Below are positions 36,792-46,119 of a DNA stretch of 64,000 bases, in pieces; the stretch's first letter is position 1, and every line of letters starts with the position of its first letter. The DNA lies in NCBI GenBank assembly GCA_026418295.1, contig JAOABP010000003.1, positions 62,001 through 126,000 of the forward strand, in the 5' to 3' direction. This DNA comes from Caldifarciminota bacterium (GTDB lineage: Bacteria; Hydrothermota; Tepidihabitantia; Tepidihabitantales; Tepidihabitantaceae). The notes below the pieces were generated by a model. The model searched no databases. It was given only the letters and a program-made list of their open reading frames with translations, and was not told where the DNA came from. Made by a program: the position numbers and the translations under genes.

Positions 36792-38069
36792 CTATCCCTC
36801 GGAAATATGCCGGAGACCCCGGAACCCGATATCATGCCGGTATTGCATCCCCGGAAAATGAATCCGTCCGACCCCGTAATACGCCCGCTGCCGGGCTTCA
36901 GGCAAGCTCCGCCCGAGACCGGTGACCGCCAGTACCCGGCCACCACTTGTCACGAGCCGGCCGTTCTCCATTCTGGTACCCGCATGAAAGACCAGGAGGT
37001 TTTCTCCATCCTCAACCTCACCCGAGATCGGCAGCCCCTTCTCATAACTGCCCGGGTAACCCTTGCTGGCGAGTACGACGCACAGCGCCCACCGGTCCGC
37101 AGGAGGAATGTCCGCGTCCTGACCACTCAGTCCCCCCTCAGCACACTGCCGGCATACCTCGGCAAAATCACCCTCAAACAGCGGCAGAATCGCCTGCGCC
37201 TCCGGGTCTCCAAGCCGGCAGTTGAACTCCAGAACCTTGGGTCCGTCATCAGTCAGCATCAATCCCGCATATATTGCCCCCCGGTAATCAATACCCTCCT
37301 GAGCAAAACACTTCAGCAGGGGCTCAAACACCCTCTCGACAATCTGCCGGAAAACTTCTTCTGTTACCACCGGAACCGGCGCATAAGCACCCATCCCACC
37401 GGTATTCGGCCCCTCATCATTATCAAGCAGGCGCTTGTGATCTTGAGAAGGGATCATAAACCGCACCCGCTTGCCATCGCACAGTCCGATAATTGAAACC
37501 TCTTCCCCGGTAAGATACTCCTCGATCACAACCGTTCTTCCCGCCGCTCCCAGCCGGTCCTCGCGCATATACCCCGAAAGCACCTGCTGTGCCTGCTCAA
37601 AACTTCGGGCAATCTCTACCCCTTTACCTCCAGCCAGTCCGCTCGCCTTGATCACAACCGGCAGTCTCCTGCCGGTGAGAAACCGGATTGCCCGTTCATA
37701 ATCGTCAAACACCTCAAACTGTGCCGTGGGAATCCGGTAACGGAGCATCAGCCGTTTGGCAAACGATTTATCCCCCTCCAGCTGTGCTGCCGCTGACTTC
37801 GGACCGAAAACTTTCAAACCCTGCTTCTCGAGCTCATCGGCCAGACCGGCGACCAGCGGCGCCTCGGGTCCGACAATCGTCAGATCAATTTTCTGTCGCC
37901 GGGCGAAATTCACAAGCGCCGGGATATTCAACGGTTCAATATCTACACATTCTGCCAGCCGGGCAATTCCCGCGTTTCCCGGTGCGCAATAGACCCGATG
38001 CCCGTACCGGCTCACTGCCCAGACAATCGCATGTTCACGTCCGCCACTGCCAACTACCAGAATTTTCAT
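36792..38069 (-). CDS. purD: Phosphoribosylamine-glycine ligase
   Basis: ATP-grasp enzyme joining glycine to phosphoribosylamine in purine synthesis. 425 aa. N-terminal VVGSGGREHAIVW, the VGPEAPL motif, the ATP-grasp core (ASGLAGGKGVEIA; FNCRLGDPEAQ) and the QDHKRLLDNDEGPNTGGMGAY signature region are all intact. It heads the unit purD-PTP-acd-lpdA-lipB behind a promoter with a leader of about 6 nt. No other pur genes are in the window, so this locus is separate from the main purine operon. Confidence 0.96.
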   Translation of the reverse strand: MKILVVGSGGREHAIVWAVSRYGHRVYCAPGNAGIARLAECVDIEPLNIPALVNFARRQKIDLTIVGPEAPLVAGLADELEKQGLKVFGPKSAAAQLEGDKSFAKRLMLRYRIPTAQFEVFDDYERAIRFLTGRRLPVVIKASGLAGGKGVEIARSFEQAQQVLSGYMREDRLGAAGRTVVIEEYLTGEEVSIIGLCDGKRVRFMIPSQDHKRLLDNDEGPNTGGMGAYAPVPVVTEEVFRQIVERVFEPLLKCFAQEGIDYRGAIYAGLMLTDDGPKVLEFNCRLGDPEAQAILPLFEGDFAEVCRQCAEGGLSGQDADIPPADRWALCVVLASKGYPGSYEKGLPISGEVEDGENLLVFHAGTRMENGRLVTSGGRVLAVTGLGRSLPEARQRAYYGVGRIHFPGMQYRHDIGFRGLRHISEG

Positions 38070-38081
38070 AATATCTTTTTC

Positions 38082-38109
38082 AATTTAACGCTGATACCCC
38101 AAATGTCAA
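38082..38109 (-). promoter_or_regulatory. Promoter of purD unit
   Basis: Minus strand: TTGACA 38109-38104, 16-bp spacer, TAAATT 38087-38082, 12 bases to ATG 38069. Predicted leader is about 6 nt, too short for a riboswitch. Confidence 0.65.
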
Positions 38110-38159
38110 ACCCTTTCATAAATATTATATTAATATACTCTTGAGTATCACCTCATTTA

Positions 38160-38202
38160 GGCCCTTTATAAAAAGGCAGGGGCGTAAGGAATACGCCCCT
38201 GC
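38160..38202 (-). terminator. Intrinsic terminator of the foldase/PQQ operon
   Basis: A perfect 11-bp stem, GCAGGGGCGTA / TACGCCCCTGC with a 5-nt loop, spans 38202-38176 on the minus strand and is followed by CCTTTTTAT. It lies 18 nt after the stop of the PQQ lipoprotein gene (38220). This is the clearest intrinsic terminator in the window. Confidence 0.9.
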
Positions 38203-38219
38203 GGTGATTCACCCTGATT

Positions 38220-40352
38220 TTAGCGTCGCCACTGACTGCCGAACCTGCCGGTATGACGTGCATCGTGCCGGAACATCGGCCAGTCGCTAGGCATCAGCGT
38301 TCCCTGCGGTCTGCCGGCGATGGCATAAATGCCGCCGTTTTCTGTGGTAATGTAAATAATCCCGTAGCGGTCGATCACTGGTGAGGGTAAAATATCAACC
38401 AGCAAACGCCGGGGATGTGGTTTGACACTCCCACCCCGGAGAACGGTCCGGGAGAGCATCGTCTCCCACTGCACCACTCCTGAACCCGCATTAACCGCCA
38501 CCAGTTTCTCGGTTACCGAATCGACCGGTGAGAGAATATACACCAGACCGTCAGCAGTCAGGGCGGGAGAACCGGTAAGTGAAGCATTCGCCTGCACGAG
38601 ACAGCGCCATTCCAAGCCGCCACTTGCATTGACCTTGTAAAGATAACCGTTATTACATCCGAAATAGATATTACCGCTCTGATCGATTACCGGCGAGGAG
38701 AGGATGTCGTTCATCGTATCGCCGACATGGTACCGCCACGAAAATCCGCCGCTGGCGGAAAGTGCAATCAGGTCCCCCTGATCAGTCCCGAAATAGATAT
38801 TACCCTGGTTGTCAACCGCAGGTGAGGAGGTAATACTCGCATCCGCAAAATAGCGCCACGACAGCGCCCCATCGGCAGTCAGACAGTACACATAACCGGA
38901 GTCGTCAAACACTACCACCCGGCCATCAGGCATCACCGCCGGCGAAGAGTACACCTCCTCACTCAACGGATAACTCCAGACGACCGAACATCCCGTGCCA
39001 TTATCCTGGAGTTTGTAAATCTGCTTTCCGATCCCGGCAACATAGATGAAATTTCCGTCCAGCGCTACTGAGGCGTTAACCGGCTCACTGCCCAGCGTCT
39101 CGGGAAAAGTCCATTTCAGATTGCCGCTGGCGCTGAATGCCATCAGCTTCCCATTCTCATTTCCGATATAGACCGTGCCATCGGTGCCCACTGCCGGCGA
39201 TGCACAGAACTCCTCCCAGGTTCCATCACCAGTCTGGATGAAAAGCGTCTCTGCCTGATAGGCGTCAAAGGCAAAAATCCGGGCATCGGTTCCTCCCACT
39301 ATCACCGCTGATCTCATTTCTCTCCCGGTATTGACCGCGCCCAAGGCGGGGGAGGAAACAAATTCATCAATCATCACCTGCCAGAGAACATTCCCCTCAT
39401 TTACCACCTCAAAAATCTTGGGCGCTGAAGTATCGGAATCCAGCCCCAGTGAATCCTGTGCCACCGCACGTACATAATAGGTTCCCGGCTGGCTGAAACG
39501 GATGGAATCCATTCCCCAGTGACCGCTCGGTCCCAGTGGCGTCCAGCCGGAAACCGTGCCGTCGCTGAAGATAAACCGGTAGCGCACCTTGTCACCCTGC
39601 GGGTCCGCGGCGCTGGCATAGAACCGGTAATAGGGACCGTTTGCCACTCCCCGTGCCGGACCCCTGACCACCGGCAGATAGGGGGCGGTGTTCTCCTGCA
39701 TTGCATAAAACTGCTTTGCCGGTGAAGTATCGGACATCAGCCCGTCTTGGTCCCATGCAACACATCTGATATTCTTGACTCCGCGGTAAAAATATCTCAC
39801 CGAATCAACCACCGTATCACCCGAACCAACCAGCGGACTCACCAGTCCGGTCTGCCCCTCATCCCAGAGAAATTTGATCTTCACTGAATCCCCGTCCGGA
39901 TCAACCGCAACCGCCCTGAATACCTGCCACTCACCAACCCAGCCTGAATCCGGTCCCACTGGAGCCCCGACAACCGGAGCCCGGTTTGCCCCGACCCTTA
40001 CTTCCACCTGCAGCGTATCTGACCACTCCGGACTGAAATCACCTTTTTCATCCTTTGCCCGCACCCGCACCGCATAAACCCCTTCACTGCTCCAGCTGTG
40101 GCTGACAAAAACTGTATCACCTGACCGTTTCAATCCCGTGGTGTCGGCGCTGCCGTCTGCCCAGTCCCAGATGTACAATACCCGGTCCTTGTTCGGGTCT
40201 GTTGCCACACTGCGATAAACACCGCTATCACCGGGGCTGAGAACCACCGGACCCGCCGGCTTTGAGGGAATTGATGGCGGCTTGTTCCGGCAGCCAGCGC
40301 CGGCGATAATCATTCCCGCCAGCAAGATAATTACTCCCGGTTTTTTAAACAT
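38220..40352 (-). CDS. PQQ-like beta-propeller lipoprotein with PKD-like modules
   Basis: 710 aa. A signal peptide ends in a lipobox (MIIAGAGC, Cys21). Three PKD/Ig-like modules follow (about 25-330), each with a 'DPxxDxVxYxWDW/LWDEG' pattern and ending in DTSxPKxF. Residues ~330-690 form PQQ-type blades (SSPAVDNQGNIYFGTDQGDLIAL). It ends with WPMFRHDARHTGR. It is a surface or periplasmic scaffold by family. It is the last gene of the operon with three foldases. ATG 40352 is preceded by AAAGGAGGT, showing that internal operon genes use a canonical ribosome site. Confidence 0.87.
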   Translation of the reverse strand: MFKKPGVIILLAGMIIAGAGCRNKPPSIPSKPAGPVVLSPGDSGVYRSVATDPNKDRVLYIWDWADGSADTTGLKRSGDTVFVSHSWSSEGVYAVRVRAKDEKGDFSPEWSDTLQVEVRVGANRAPVVGAPVGPDSGWVGEWQVFRAVAVDPDGDSVKIKFLWDEGQTGLVSPLVGSGDTVVDSVRYFYRGVKNIRCVAWDQDGLMSDTSPAKQFYAMQENTAPYLPVVRGPARGVANGPYYRFYASAADPQGDKVRYRFIFSDGTVSGWTPLGPSGHWGMDSIRFSQPGTYYVRAVAQDSLGLDSDTSAPKIFEVVNEGNVLWQVMIDEFVSSPALGAVNTGREMRSAVIVGGTDARIFAFDAYQAETLFIQTGDGTWEEFCASPAVGTDGTVYIGNENGKLMAFSASGNLKWTFPETLGSEPVNASVALDGNFIYVAGIGKQIYKLQDNGTGCSVVWSYPLSEEVYSSPAVMPDGRVVVFDDSGYVYCLTADGALSWRYFADASITSSPAVDNQGNIYFGTDQGDLIALSASGGFSWRYHVGDTMNDILSSPVIDQSGNIYFGCNNGYLYKVNASGGLEWRCLVQANASLTGSPALTADGLVYILSPVDSVTEKLVAVNAGSGVVQWETMLSRTVLRGGSVKPHPRRLLVDILPSPVIDRYGIIYITTENGGIYAIAGRPQGTLMPSDWPMFRHDARHTGRFGSQWRR

Positions 40353-40382
40353 ATTACCTCCTTTTCTCTCGCTTGCTGATAA

Positions 40383-41675
40383 TTATCCATCTCCTTTAAT
40401 CTCCACAAAAATTTCACGCCGGATGCGCTCAAGGTAACTTCTCAGCCGGCGGCTGAACTCCTGCTGGTAGAGATAGTCGCGGATTTCATCCTGCATCTCT
40501 CCAAGCGTCAGCAGTCGCTCCGGCTGCTTGTCAATTACCCTGATAATGTGAAATCCGTGCTCAGAAAGAACCGGCTCACTGATATCACCGGCATTCAGCT
40601 GCGCCAAAACCCGGTCAAACGGCGGCATCAACCCCTCAAGAAAAAACTCACCCAGATACCCGCCCTCTTTTGATGTTTCCGGATCATCAGAGTAAATCCG
40701 TGCCAGGGAATCAAATGGCACCCCGCTCAATGCATAACCGCGAACTGTATTGGCTCTCCTGCGGGCACGAACCGTGTCCGCCCGGGTTAACGGCACCCTG
40801 AAGAATATCCCCCGAAATCGCACCTGCCCGCCCCGAACCGCCTCCTTCTGTAAAATCCAGTAACCGGCTCTTCCCCGGACTGGAGGAGACAGCTGTCCCT
40901 CTTTTAACTGTGTTAACACCAGCTGAAACTCCGGCGCCAGTTCGCTCAAATTGCGCCACCCCCAGTCTCCACCCCGGTCCCGAGTTACCGCATCTTCGCT
41001 GAAAGAACGGGCAAGTGTTGCAAAGTCACCCCCGCGGGCAAGCAGCTCCAGCACCTCCCAGGCATGCGTGCGCACAGCACCCTCAACCGAATCCGAAGGC
41101 TTGATCATAATCAGAATATGAGCCAGCTTTACCCTGCCGGGAACGCGGGCAATGGAATCCCGGTGCTCGTTGTAAAATCGTTCCACCTCGGTCGGAGAAA
41201 TGTAAATCTGGGTAAGCCCGGCCTTCTCCAGGAGACGCCGGGAAAGCAGATTGCGCCGGACCTCCTCAGTAATCCGCTCCTTCAGCCGGCGCTCGGTCAC
41301 CCCTTCCGCCTCCAGCGCCGCCTGATAATCAGCCTCGCTCTCAAACCGCTCTTTTAGTGCGTTCAACTGCTCGTTAACCGTCTGCAACAGCTCCTCACGA
41401 CTGACCTCAATTGACTCCCGCTGTGCCTGCTGCGAAAGTAAAGCCTCATCAATCAGCCGGTTCAGTGCCTCTGCCCGCACTGCTGAATCAGGTGAAATGG
41501 TATCGCCGGTCATCAGACGGAAGTAAACCGCCAGCTCCTGAACTTCACTCTCCAGGATCGGTCTGTCCCCGACAACCGCAGCGATCCGGTCCGCCGTTCC
41601 CCCTGCTGCCAGCCCGACGAGTACGACAAATATCCAGCCCGCTATTTTATAACTGCTGACGGCTTTTCTCTTCAC
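40383..41675 (-). CDS. SurA-like periplasmic peptidyl-prolyl isomerase
   Basis: 430 aa. It has a GTG start at 41675, an N-terminal membrane/signal helix (IAGWIFVVLVGLAAGG), a SurA N-terminal chaperone region (ADRIAAVVGDRPILESEV) and two parvulin domains, about 175-275 (VKLAHILIMI, GGDWGW) and 285-385 (FRGIFFRV, GGYLGEF, EHGFHIIRV). Likely an outer-membrane protein folding factor. It is third in a run of four genes with 30-32 nt gaps. Confidence 0.9.
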   Translation of the reverse strand: MKRKAVSSYKIAGWIFVVLVGLAAGGTADRIAAVVGDRPILESEVQELAVYFRLMTGDTISPDSAVRAEALNRLIDEALLSQQAQRESIEVSREELLQTVNEQLNALKERFESEADYQAALEAEGVTERRLKERITEEVRRNLLSRRLLEKAGLTQIYISPTEVERFYNEHRDSIARVPGRVKLAHILIMIKPSDSVEGAVRTHAWEVLELLARGGDFATLARSFSEDAVTRDRGGDWGWRNLSELAPEFQLVLTQLKEGQLSPPVRGRAGYWILQKEAVRGGQVRFRGIFFRVPLTRADTVRARRRANTVRGYALSGVPFDSLARIYSDDPETSKEGGYLGEFFLEGLMPPFDRVLAQLNAGDISEPVLSEHGFHIIRVIDKQPERLLTLGEMQDEIRDYLYQQEFSRRLRSYLERIRREIFVEIKGDG

Positions 41676-41707
41676 AGCATCGTCCCGGTGTCTAACAGAT
41701 TTTCCGA

Positions 41708-42547
41708 CTAACGACCGTACTCCTCCGGCTTCAGTACCACCTTCGCCCGCGACCGCAGGCTGGTCAGCAGACTGTCAAGGACCTGCCGCCGCCGCTGTTC
41801 CTTGAGCCCTTCGGAAATATACATCTGGATCATCTCGTTCATGGTGGGATTCTCGTTTAATGTCTTTTTCTCCACCACCTTGACAATCTGATAACCCATC
41901 TGGGTCGTCAGGACGGGCGAAATTTCGCCCGGCTTCAGACTGAAAACCTTTTCCTCGTCGGTCAGACTCCAGCCCAGCGATAACGCTACACCTCTGGTCG
42001 GATAACCGGGAACATTGATCACCGAGGTGTCCATTGATCTTTCCCGTGCCAGCCTTACAAAATCAGCCCCCGCTTTCAGCTCCGCAAGGGTCTGCTCTGC
42101 ATAGCCGGACTCCGGCAGTACCATCAGCTGCATCTTCAACCCGGTTCCGAATTCACTCTTGTGCTGTTGAAAGTATTCCAGTACTTCGCCGGGGGCCGGC
42201 TCGGCACTCTCGGCGATCTGCCCTGCCAGTTCCGATGCCAGATACATCCTCTCCATCCAGGCAAGACCGGAGAGCACCTTCTCATCCTTCAGCATCCCGC
42301 GCCGCACCGCCTCCTGCGCCAGAAGCGAGACGGTGACCATCCGGTCGAGAATTTTCGGCAGGTTCTGCTGGTTAACTTCGGCACGCAACTGTTCCGCCGC
42401 ATAGTCGACCTGGGGCACAGTCAGCCGATCGTTGTTAACCGTTCCCACAACCTTGCCTTTGGGCTGTTCCAGCCCTGCCGGTGCCTGATTACACCCCAGC
42501 GTAAAGATAAAAACCCCTGCCAGCAGGTATTTACCCGAGATCTTCAT
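41708..42547 (-). CDS. Parvulin-type PPIase lipoprotein
   Basis: 279 aa from ATG 42547. Signal peptide with lipobox FIFTLGC, then a SurA/PrsA-like helical region with VGTVNNDRLTVPQVDYAAEQL and a divergent parvulin domain (FVRLARERSMDTS, GWSLTDEEKVFSLKPGEISPVL, GYQIVKVVEKK). PrsA-like anchored foldase by analogy. ATG overlaps the upstream stop by 4 nt (ATGA) and AGGAG lies eight bases upstream. The ORF extension to 42655 would hide the signal peptide and was rejected. Confidence 0.88.
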   Translation of the reverse strand: MKISGKYLLAGVFIFTLGCNQAPAGLEQPKGKVVGTVNNDRLTVPQVDYAAEQLRAEVNQQNLPKILDRMVTVSLLAQEAVRRGMLKDEKVLSGLAWMERMYLASELAGQIAESAEPAPGEVLEYFQQHKSEFGTGLKMQLMVLPESGYAEQTLAELKAGADFVRLARERSMDTSVINVPGYPTRGVALSLGWSLTDEEKVFSLKPGEISPVLTTQMGYQIVKVVEKKTLNENPTMNEMIQMYISEGLKEQRRRQVLDSLLTSLRSRAKVVLKPEEYGR

Positions 42548-43890
42548 TCTTTTTTCTCCTTTTCTGATTTCAGGCGGCGAATCACCGCCTTTATTTTCTT
42601 TTCGTCGACCTTTATCCGGCTTCGGGAGCGCAACTCCTGCCGATACTCCTGCCACCGGCGTTCCTGCCGTTCCAAAAAGAGATTGTTCCGAATCAGTGGC
42701 GCCACCGCATCCAGCTCTCCCGGATACCGGTCCCGGTGGGCTTCATAAAACTGCTGCACCTCTTCATCACTTACGGTAATTCTGCTGGTAATCACCCGGC
42801 TGTAGAGTGATTCATATAGCAGCTTCCGACGCAGCCGGTTCAACTGGTCCGCTACTCTGGGCGCACGATCCAGACCGCGATTTAAGCCATCTTCGAACAT
42901 CAGATCATCCTCAATCGCCCTTTTAATCGCATAGGTCCGCACCGCAGTATCCAGACCGGCGGGAAACTGCCGGGCAATATGGAGCAACCTTCCCACTTTC
43001 ACATACTTGCTCGAATCCCGCACCGCCACCCAGATCTCCTTCTCAGCTTCGGTGATCGAGTCAACCGGCTTGTGAAAAACCCGCAGCCCTGCCGGATTAT
43101 ATATCAACCGCTGCCGTAATCGCTGAACATACTCGTTTGCCGCCTGCCGGCGCCGGGATATCTTGATCTGCTCTGCCAGCTGCTGCTTCGACTCATTAAA
43201 AGGAGGGGGTGGAGGTGCAACCGGCCGACGGTCCAACAGCTGGACAATCTGATAACTCGAATCAAAAAGTACCGGTCTGGTCCACTCCCCGGTTTTTAAC
43301 CCCAGGACCGCACTGCGCAACGGCTCTTCAATGAAATACTCCTGGATATACCCCAGATCGCCGCCGCGTCCTCGACTGGGATGAATTGAGTATTTGACCG
43401 CCAGCGATTCGAAACTGGCGCCGGCATTCAGCGCCTGATAAATCTGTTCTGCGGTATCCGGACTCCGGACCGCAATCACCCGGCAGTGCACCTCATAACT
43501 CAGCAGATCATAAACCCGGCGCAGTTCCTGTTCGGTAACCGGCCTGGCCTTCTCCTCAATATCCGCAAACAGCTCATAAATCACCAGCCCCTTCTTCTCC
43601 AGTTCCAGCGGAAAGGCAACTACCGAATCAAGCCCCAGCCGCTCTGCCTCCTGAACCATCAGCTCGTTATCGATCAACCCCTCCAGCGCCTGATAGACGG
43701 CAGCTGATTCGTTTCCGGGTTCATACGATTTGGGAATTACCGCCATCAGTTGCTCAACGCTGATCGGTACATCATTAACCGATGCAACTGCCGGATTCTT
43801 ACCGCCCCGGCAGACGCAGAACTGAATCACCACTGCCAGTATCATTACACTCCGTATCCCCATGACCATCAGTGATCTAAAACTTTCCAT
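42544..43890 (-). CDS. Exported parvulin-type PPIase/chaperone
   Basis: 448 aa, first gene of the foldase operon. A signal peptide ends around VVIQFCVC (possible lipobox), followed by a SurA-like N-region (VASVNDVPISVEQLM), one parvulin domain at about 130-225 (CRVIAVRSPDTAEQIYQAL, RGRGGDLGYIQEYF, SYQIVQLLDRRP), and then a long helical C-terminal half repeating the chaperone fold (VITVSDEEVQQFYEAH-like segment). Three different foldases in a row suggest heavy demand for folding secreted proteins. The start, ATG 43890, touches GGAGG; internal ATGs at residues 8 and 10 are alternatives. Confidence 0.85.
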   Translation of the reverse strand: MESFRSLMVMGIRSVMILAVVIQFCVCRGGKNPAVASVNDVPISVEQLMAVIPKSYEPGNESAAVYQALEGLIDNELMVQEAERLGLDSVVAFPLELEKKGLVIYELFADIEEKARPVTEQELRRVYDLLSYEVHCRVIAVRSPDTAEQIYQALNAGASFESLAVKYSIHPSRGRGGDLGYIQEYFIEEPLRSAVLGLKTGEWTRPVLFDSSYQIVQLLDRRPVAPPPPPFNESKQQLAEQIKISRRRQAANEYVQRLRQRLIYNPAGLRVFHKPVDSITEAEKEIWVAVRDSSKYVKVGRLLHIARQFPAGLDTAVRTYAIKRAIEDDLMFEDGLNRGLDRAPRVADQLNRLRRKLLYESLYSRVITSRITVSDEEVQQFYEAHRDRYPGELDAVAPLIRNNLFLERQERRWQEYRQELRSRSRIKVDEKKIKAVIRRLKSEKEKKE

Positions 43891-43901
43891 CCTCCCGGAC
43901 C

Positions 43902-43929
43902 TTTAAACCTGCCCTCTCTTTAAATTCAA
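43902..43929 (-). promoter_or_regulatory. Candidate promoter of the foldase operon
   Basis: Minus strand: TTGAAT 43929-43924, 16-bp spacer, TTTAAA 43907-43902, 11 bases to ATG 43890. The hexamers are weaker than elsewhere. A 14-bp palindrome (GAATAA-CA-TTATTC, 43987-44000) lies about 60 bp upstream and could be an operator. Confidence 0.4.
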
Positions 43930-44036
43930 CTACTTTCTCTGGTAGGGCTCTGAACAAACCCGGATAAGGATACATTCCTCGCACTGGAATAACATTATTC
44001 TCCCCGGTTGCAAAGTCAACCCCGCACCCCATCCGG

Positions 44037-46010
44037 TCAATCCAGCACAACAACCTTCAACCGCTCCTCCTGCTGACAAAACACCGCCCGGACATAGTAA
44101 ACGCCGTTCGGAACCGCCAACCATACCGTTTGCATCCGCTCGTATCCATTTCCCTCCCTGCTGAAAAACCAAATGCGCCTGCCCCCACAGTCAAATATCT
44201 CAATAATATCCGGTGCCCCGCCGAAACATTCCAGCCGTATCCCTTTTCGGCTCGGATTGCAAATTATCCCAACCCTCTCCTGATTAACCTTCACTTCTCC
44301 CGCCAACTCCTCAACCCCGACCTGACTCACATAGCAACTGTCAAGAATCCAGTTATCTGGGTCCGGTGTAATTCCAACCGGCTCCCGTAACATCCTGAAT
44401 CTCGCAGTGTAAATCGAATCCTGAATATCCGCCAGCACCCGGATGCTTTCTCCAAGGCAGTTAATCTGTATGGGAAACGGTATTACAAACACCTGCCGGG
44501 AATTGGTATCATTCTGTTGAACCACCCTCACTGCCACATCCCATGAATCTCCGGACCGCTCCTTGCTCCAGAAGAGTCGGAACTTCGGATATCCGCGATC
44601 ATAAACCCACTCTTCAAAAAACTGTCCCAGGTTTCTGCCCGTCTCCTGTTCTACTATCTGCCGGAAATTTTCAGTCGTCGCAGTTCCATAACGGAATGAA
44701 TCGGCGTAGACCCGCAATGCCCGGAAAAGCTCTCCAGGCTGTTCCCACGCGGTGTCTCCACAGACAAACTGCAACATCCTCAATACCCAGGAGCCCTTGC
44801 AGTAAATGATACCGTAATTGTAAATTTCACTCCAGGGTGGATTATAGATCGGGAAGTCCCGGCTTCGATGCTGAGTGAAATACTGCCGGGCCTTGCCGGC
44901 AATGTAATTCTGAAAATAACCTCTGCCATTCAGGTGTCCCATATAAAGACACTCCGCCCAGGAAGCAAACCCTTCATTCAGCCACACATCCGCATATTCC
45001 TGATGGGTCACCATATCACCCCACCACATATGGGAGAGTTCATGACAGATGATCGCCTCGCCCCCGCCTCCGATGTAACTGGCATGAATCATCACCTGCG
45101 TCTGATGTTCCATCCCGCCCCACGGAAACCCGTAATAACCCGGGACGAGCCCGAACCGCTCAAACGGATATTTACCAAACCGGTCTGGTGCGGAAAAGTA
45201 TCGCATCATATCCGGCACGAGCCGATAGCCGGTCCGGGTCGCAGCCGAATCCCTGGGCCACATGAAATAAATAAGCGGCACAGTATCACCATTGAGGGTA
45301 GTAACGACCGTATCCCAGCGGGCAAACCTTGATGCTGAAAATGTCATCAGATAGGTTGCAATCGGATAGGGATGCCGCCACCACCAGACCCTTTTGCCGC
45401 CCGGCACGACCGTTACTGAATCCAGCATTCCGTTTGCACACCCCTGAAATGTATCCGGAAGGATAAGGTTAATCGCACAGCCCCGCTCCGCCTTGTCTGC
45501 TGGCCAGTCCCAGCAGGCAAACCAGTAATGATTATCCCGCGGACAGCCGCAGGTCATCGCATGGGCATGCAGAACCGCAGGCGGCTGGGCAAAGAAAAAT
45601 CCGATCTGGGGAGCGGTCGGCTCCCGGTGAAAAAAGATATCAACAACGGTCGAATCACCGCCGGGCAGGGGTTGTGCAAGACCGATCCGCAGGTACCCCG
45701 GTGGAGTATCAAACTGCACCGCCCTTCCGTTATGAATTACTGAATCACATACCAGCCCGGCAAAATCAAGCGTAAAACTGTCCAGCAGGCTGACATTACT
45801 CTTTATTGCCACCTGCTCGTGACAGCGGTAACCCGCATCGCTCATCCTCAGCTCAATATCCAGCCGGTAATGACGTACATCAAACGAATGAGACGAATCG
45901 GCAGCAGCCGTAACCAGTGCCTGCCGCGGAACCGGATGCCAAAACACCGGTTCCATATCTACAACCGGCTCAAGCAGTGCCGTGGAGATCAAAATTGCTG
46001 AAAACCACAT
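44037..46010 (-). CDS. Secreted M1-family metallopeptidase with T9SS-like C-terminus
   Basis: 657 aa from ATG 46010. Signal peptide (MWFSAILISTALLEP), then an M1 aminopeptidase N-like beta domain and a gluzincin catalytic domain with the zinc motif HELSHMWWGD near residue 322 and NEGFASWAE 18 residues later. The last ~85 residues (NPSRKGIRLECFGG, IEIFDCGGRRIW, VPNGVYYVRA) look like a type IX sorting domain. The usual GAMEN motif reads GGMEHQ. Expected role: cell-surface or secreted peptide degradation. AGGAG lies seven bases before the ATG; the in-frame TTG at 46016 is inside this leader. Confidence 0.9.
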   Translation of the reverse strand: MWFSAILISTALLEPVVDMEPVFWHPVPRQALVTAAADSSHSFDVRHYRLDIELRMSDAGYRCHEQVAIKSNVSLLDSFTLDFAGLVCDSVIHNGRAVQFDTPPGYLRIGLAQPLPGGDSTVVDIFFHREPTAPQIGFFFAQPPAVLHAHAMTCGCPRDNHYWFACWDWPADKAERGCAINLILPDTFQGCANGMLDSVTVVPGGKRVWWWRHPYPIATYLMTFSASRFARWDTVVTTLNGDTVPLIYFMWPRDSAATRTGYRLVPDMMRYFSAPDRFGKYPFERFGLVPGYYGFPWGGMEHQTQVMIHASYIGGGGEAIICHELSHMWWGDMVTHQEYADVWLNEGFASWAECLYMGHLNGRGYFQNYIAGKARQYFTQHRSRDFPIYNPPWSEIYNYGIIYCKGSWVLRMLQFVCGDTAWEQPGELFRALRVYADSFRYGTATTENFRQIVEQETGRNLGQFFEEWVYDRGYPKFRLFWSKERSGDSWDVAVRVVQQNDTNSRQVFVIPFPIQINCLGESIRVLADIQDSIYTARFRMLREPVGITPDPDNWILDSCYVSQVGVEELAGEVKVNQERVGIICNPSRKGIRLECFGGAPDIIEIFDCGGRRIWFFSREGNGYERMQTVWLAVPNGVYYVRAVFCQQEERLKVVVLD

Positions 46011-46031
46011 GCTCAACTCCTAGTTGTTCAA

Positions 46032-46060
46032 ACTATACTCAAATCAGCAACGGATTGCAA
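46032..46060 (-). promoter_or_regulatory. Promoter of the M1 peptidase
   Basis: Minus strand: TTGCAA 46060-46055, 17-bp spacer, TATAGT 46037-46032. The leader is about 16-18 nt and contains AGGAG (46021-46017). This single-gene unit uses a Shine-Dalgarno, unlike most head genes here. Confidence 0.65.
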
Positions 46061-46085
46061 ATCCACCTGCTCTCGTAAACTGAAC

Positions 46086-46116
46086 TTGCCTGCTGCAAAT
46101 GATCAACTAATATAAT
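46086..46116 (+). promoter_or_regulatory. Leaderless-type promoter of the phosphoesterase
   Basis: TTGCCT 46086-46091, 16-bp spacer, TAATAT 46108-46113, six bases, GTG 46120. An overlapping perfect TATAAT (46111-46116) with a 19-bp spacer is an alternative -10; either puts the start at or beside the GTG. Confidence 0.6.
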
Positions 46117-46119
46117 AGG

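Noticed and set aside
42548-42655. N-terminal extensions of several genes (for example to 42655, 48531, 56420, 57436, 13876, 15915)
   Set aside because: They cross promoters or overlap upstream genes and bury signal peptides or nucleotide-binding N-termini that fit the families.
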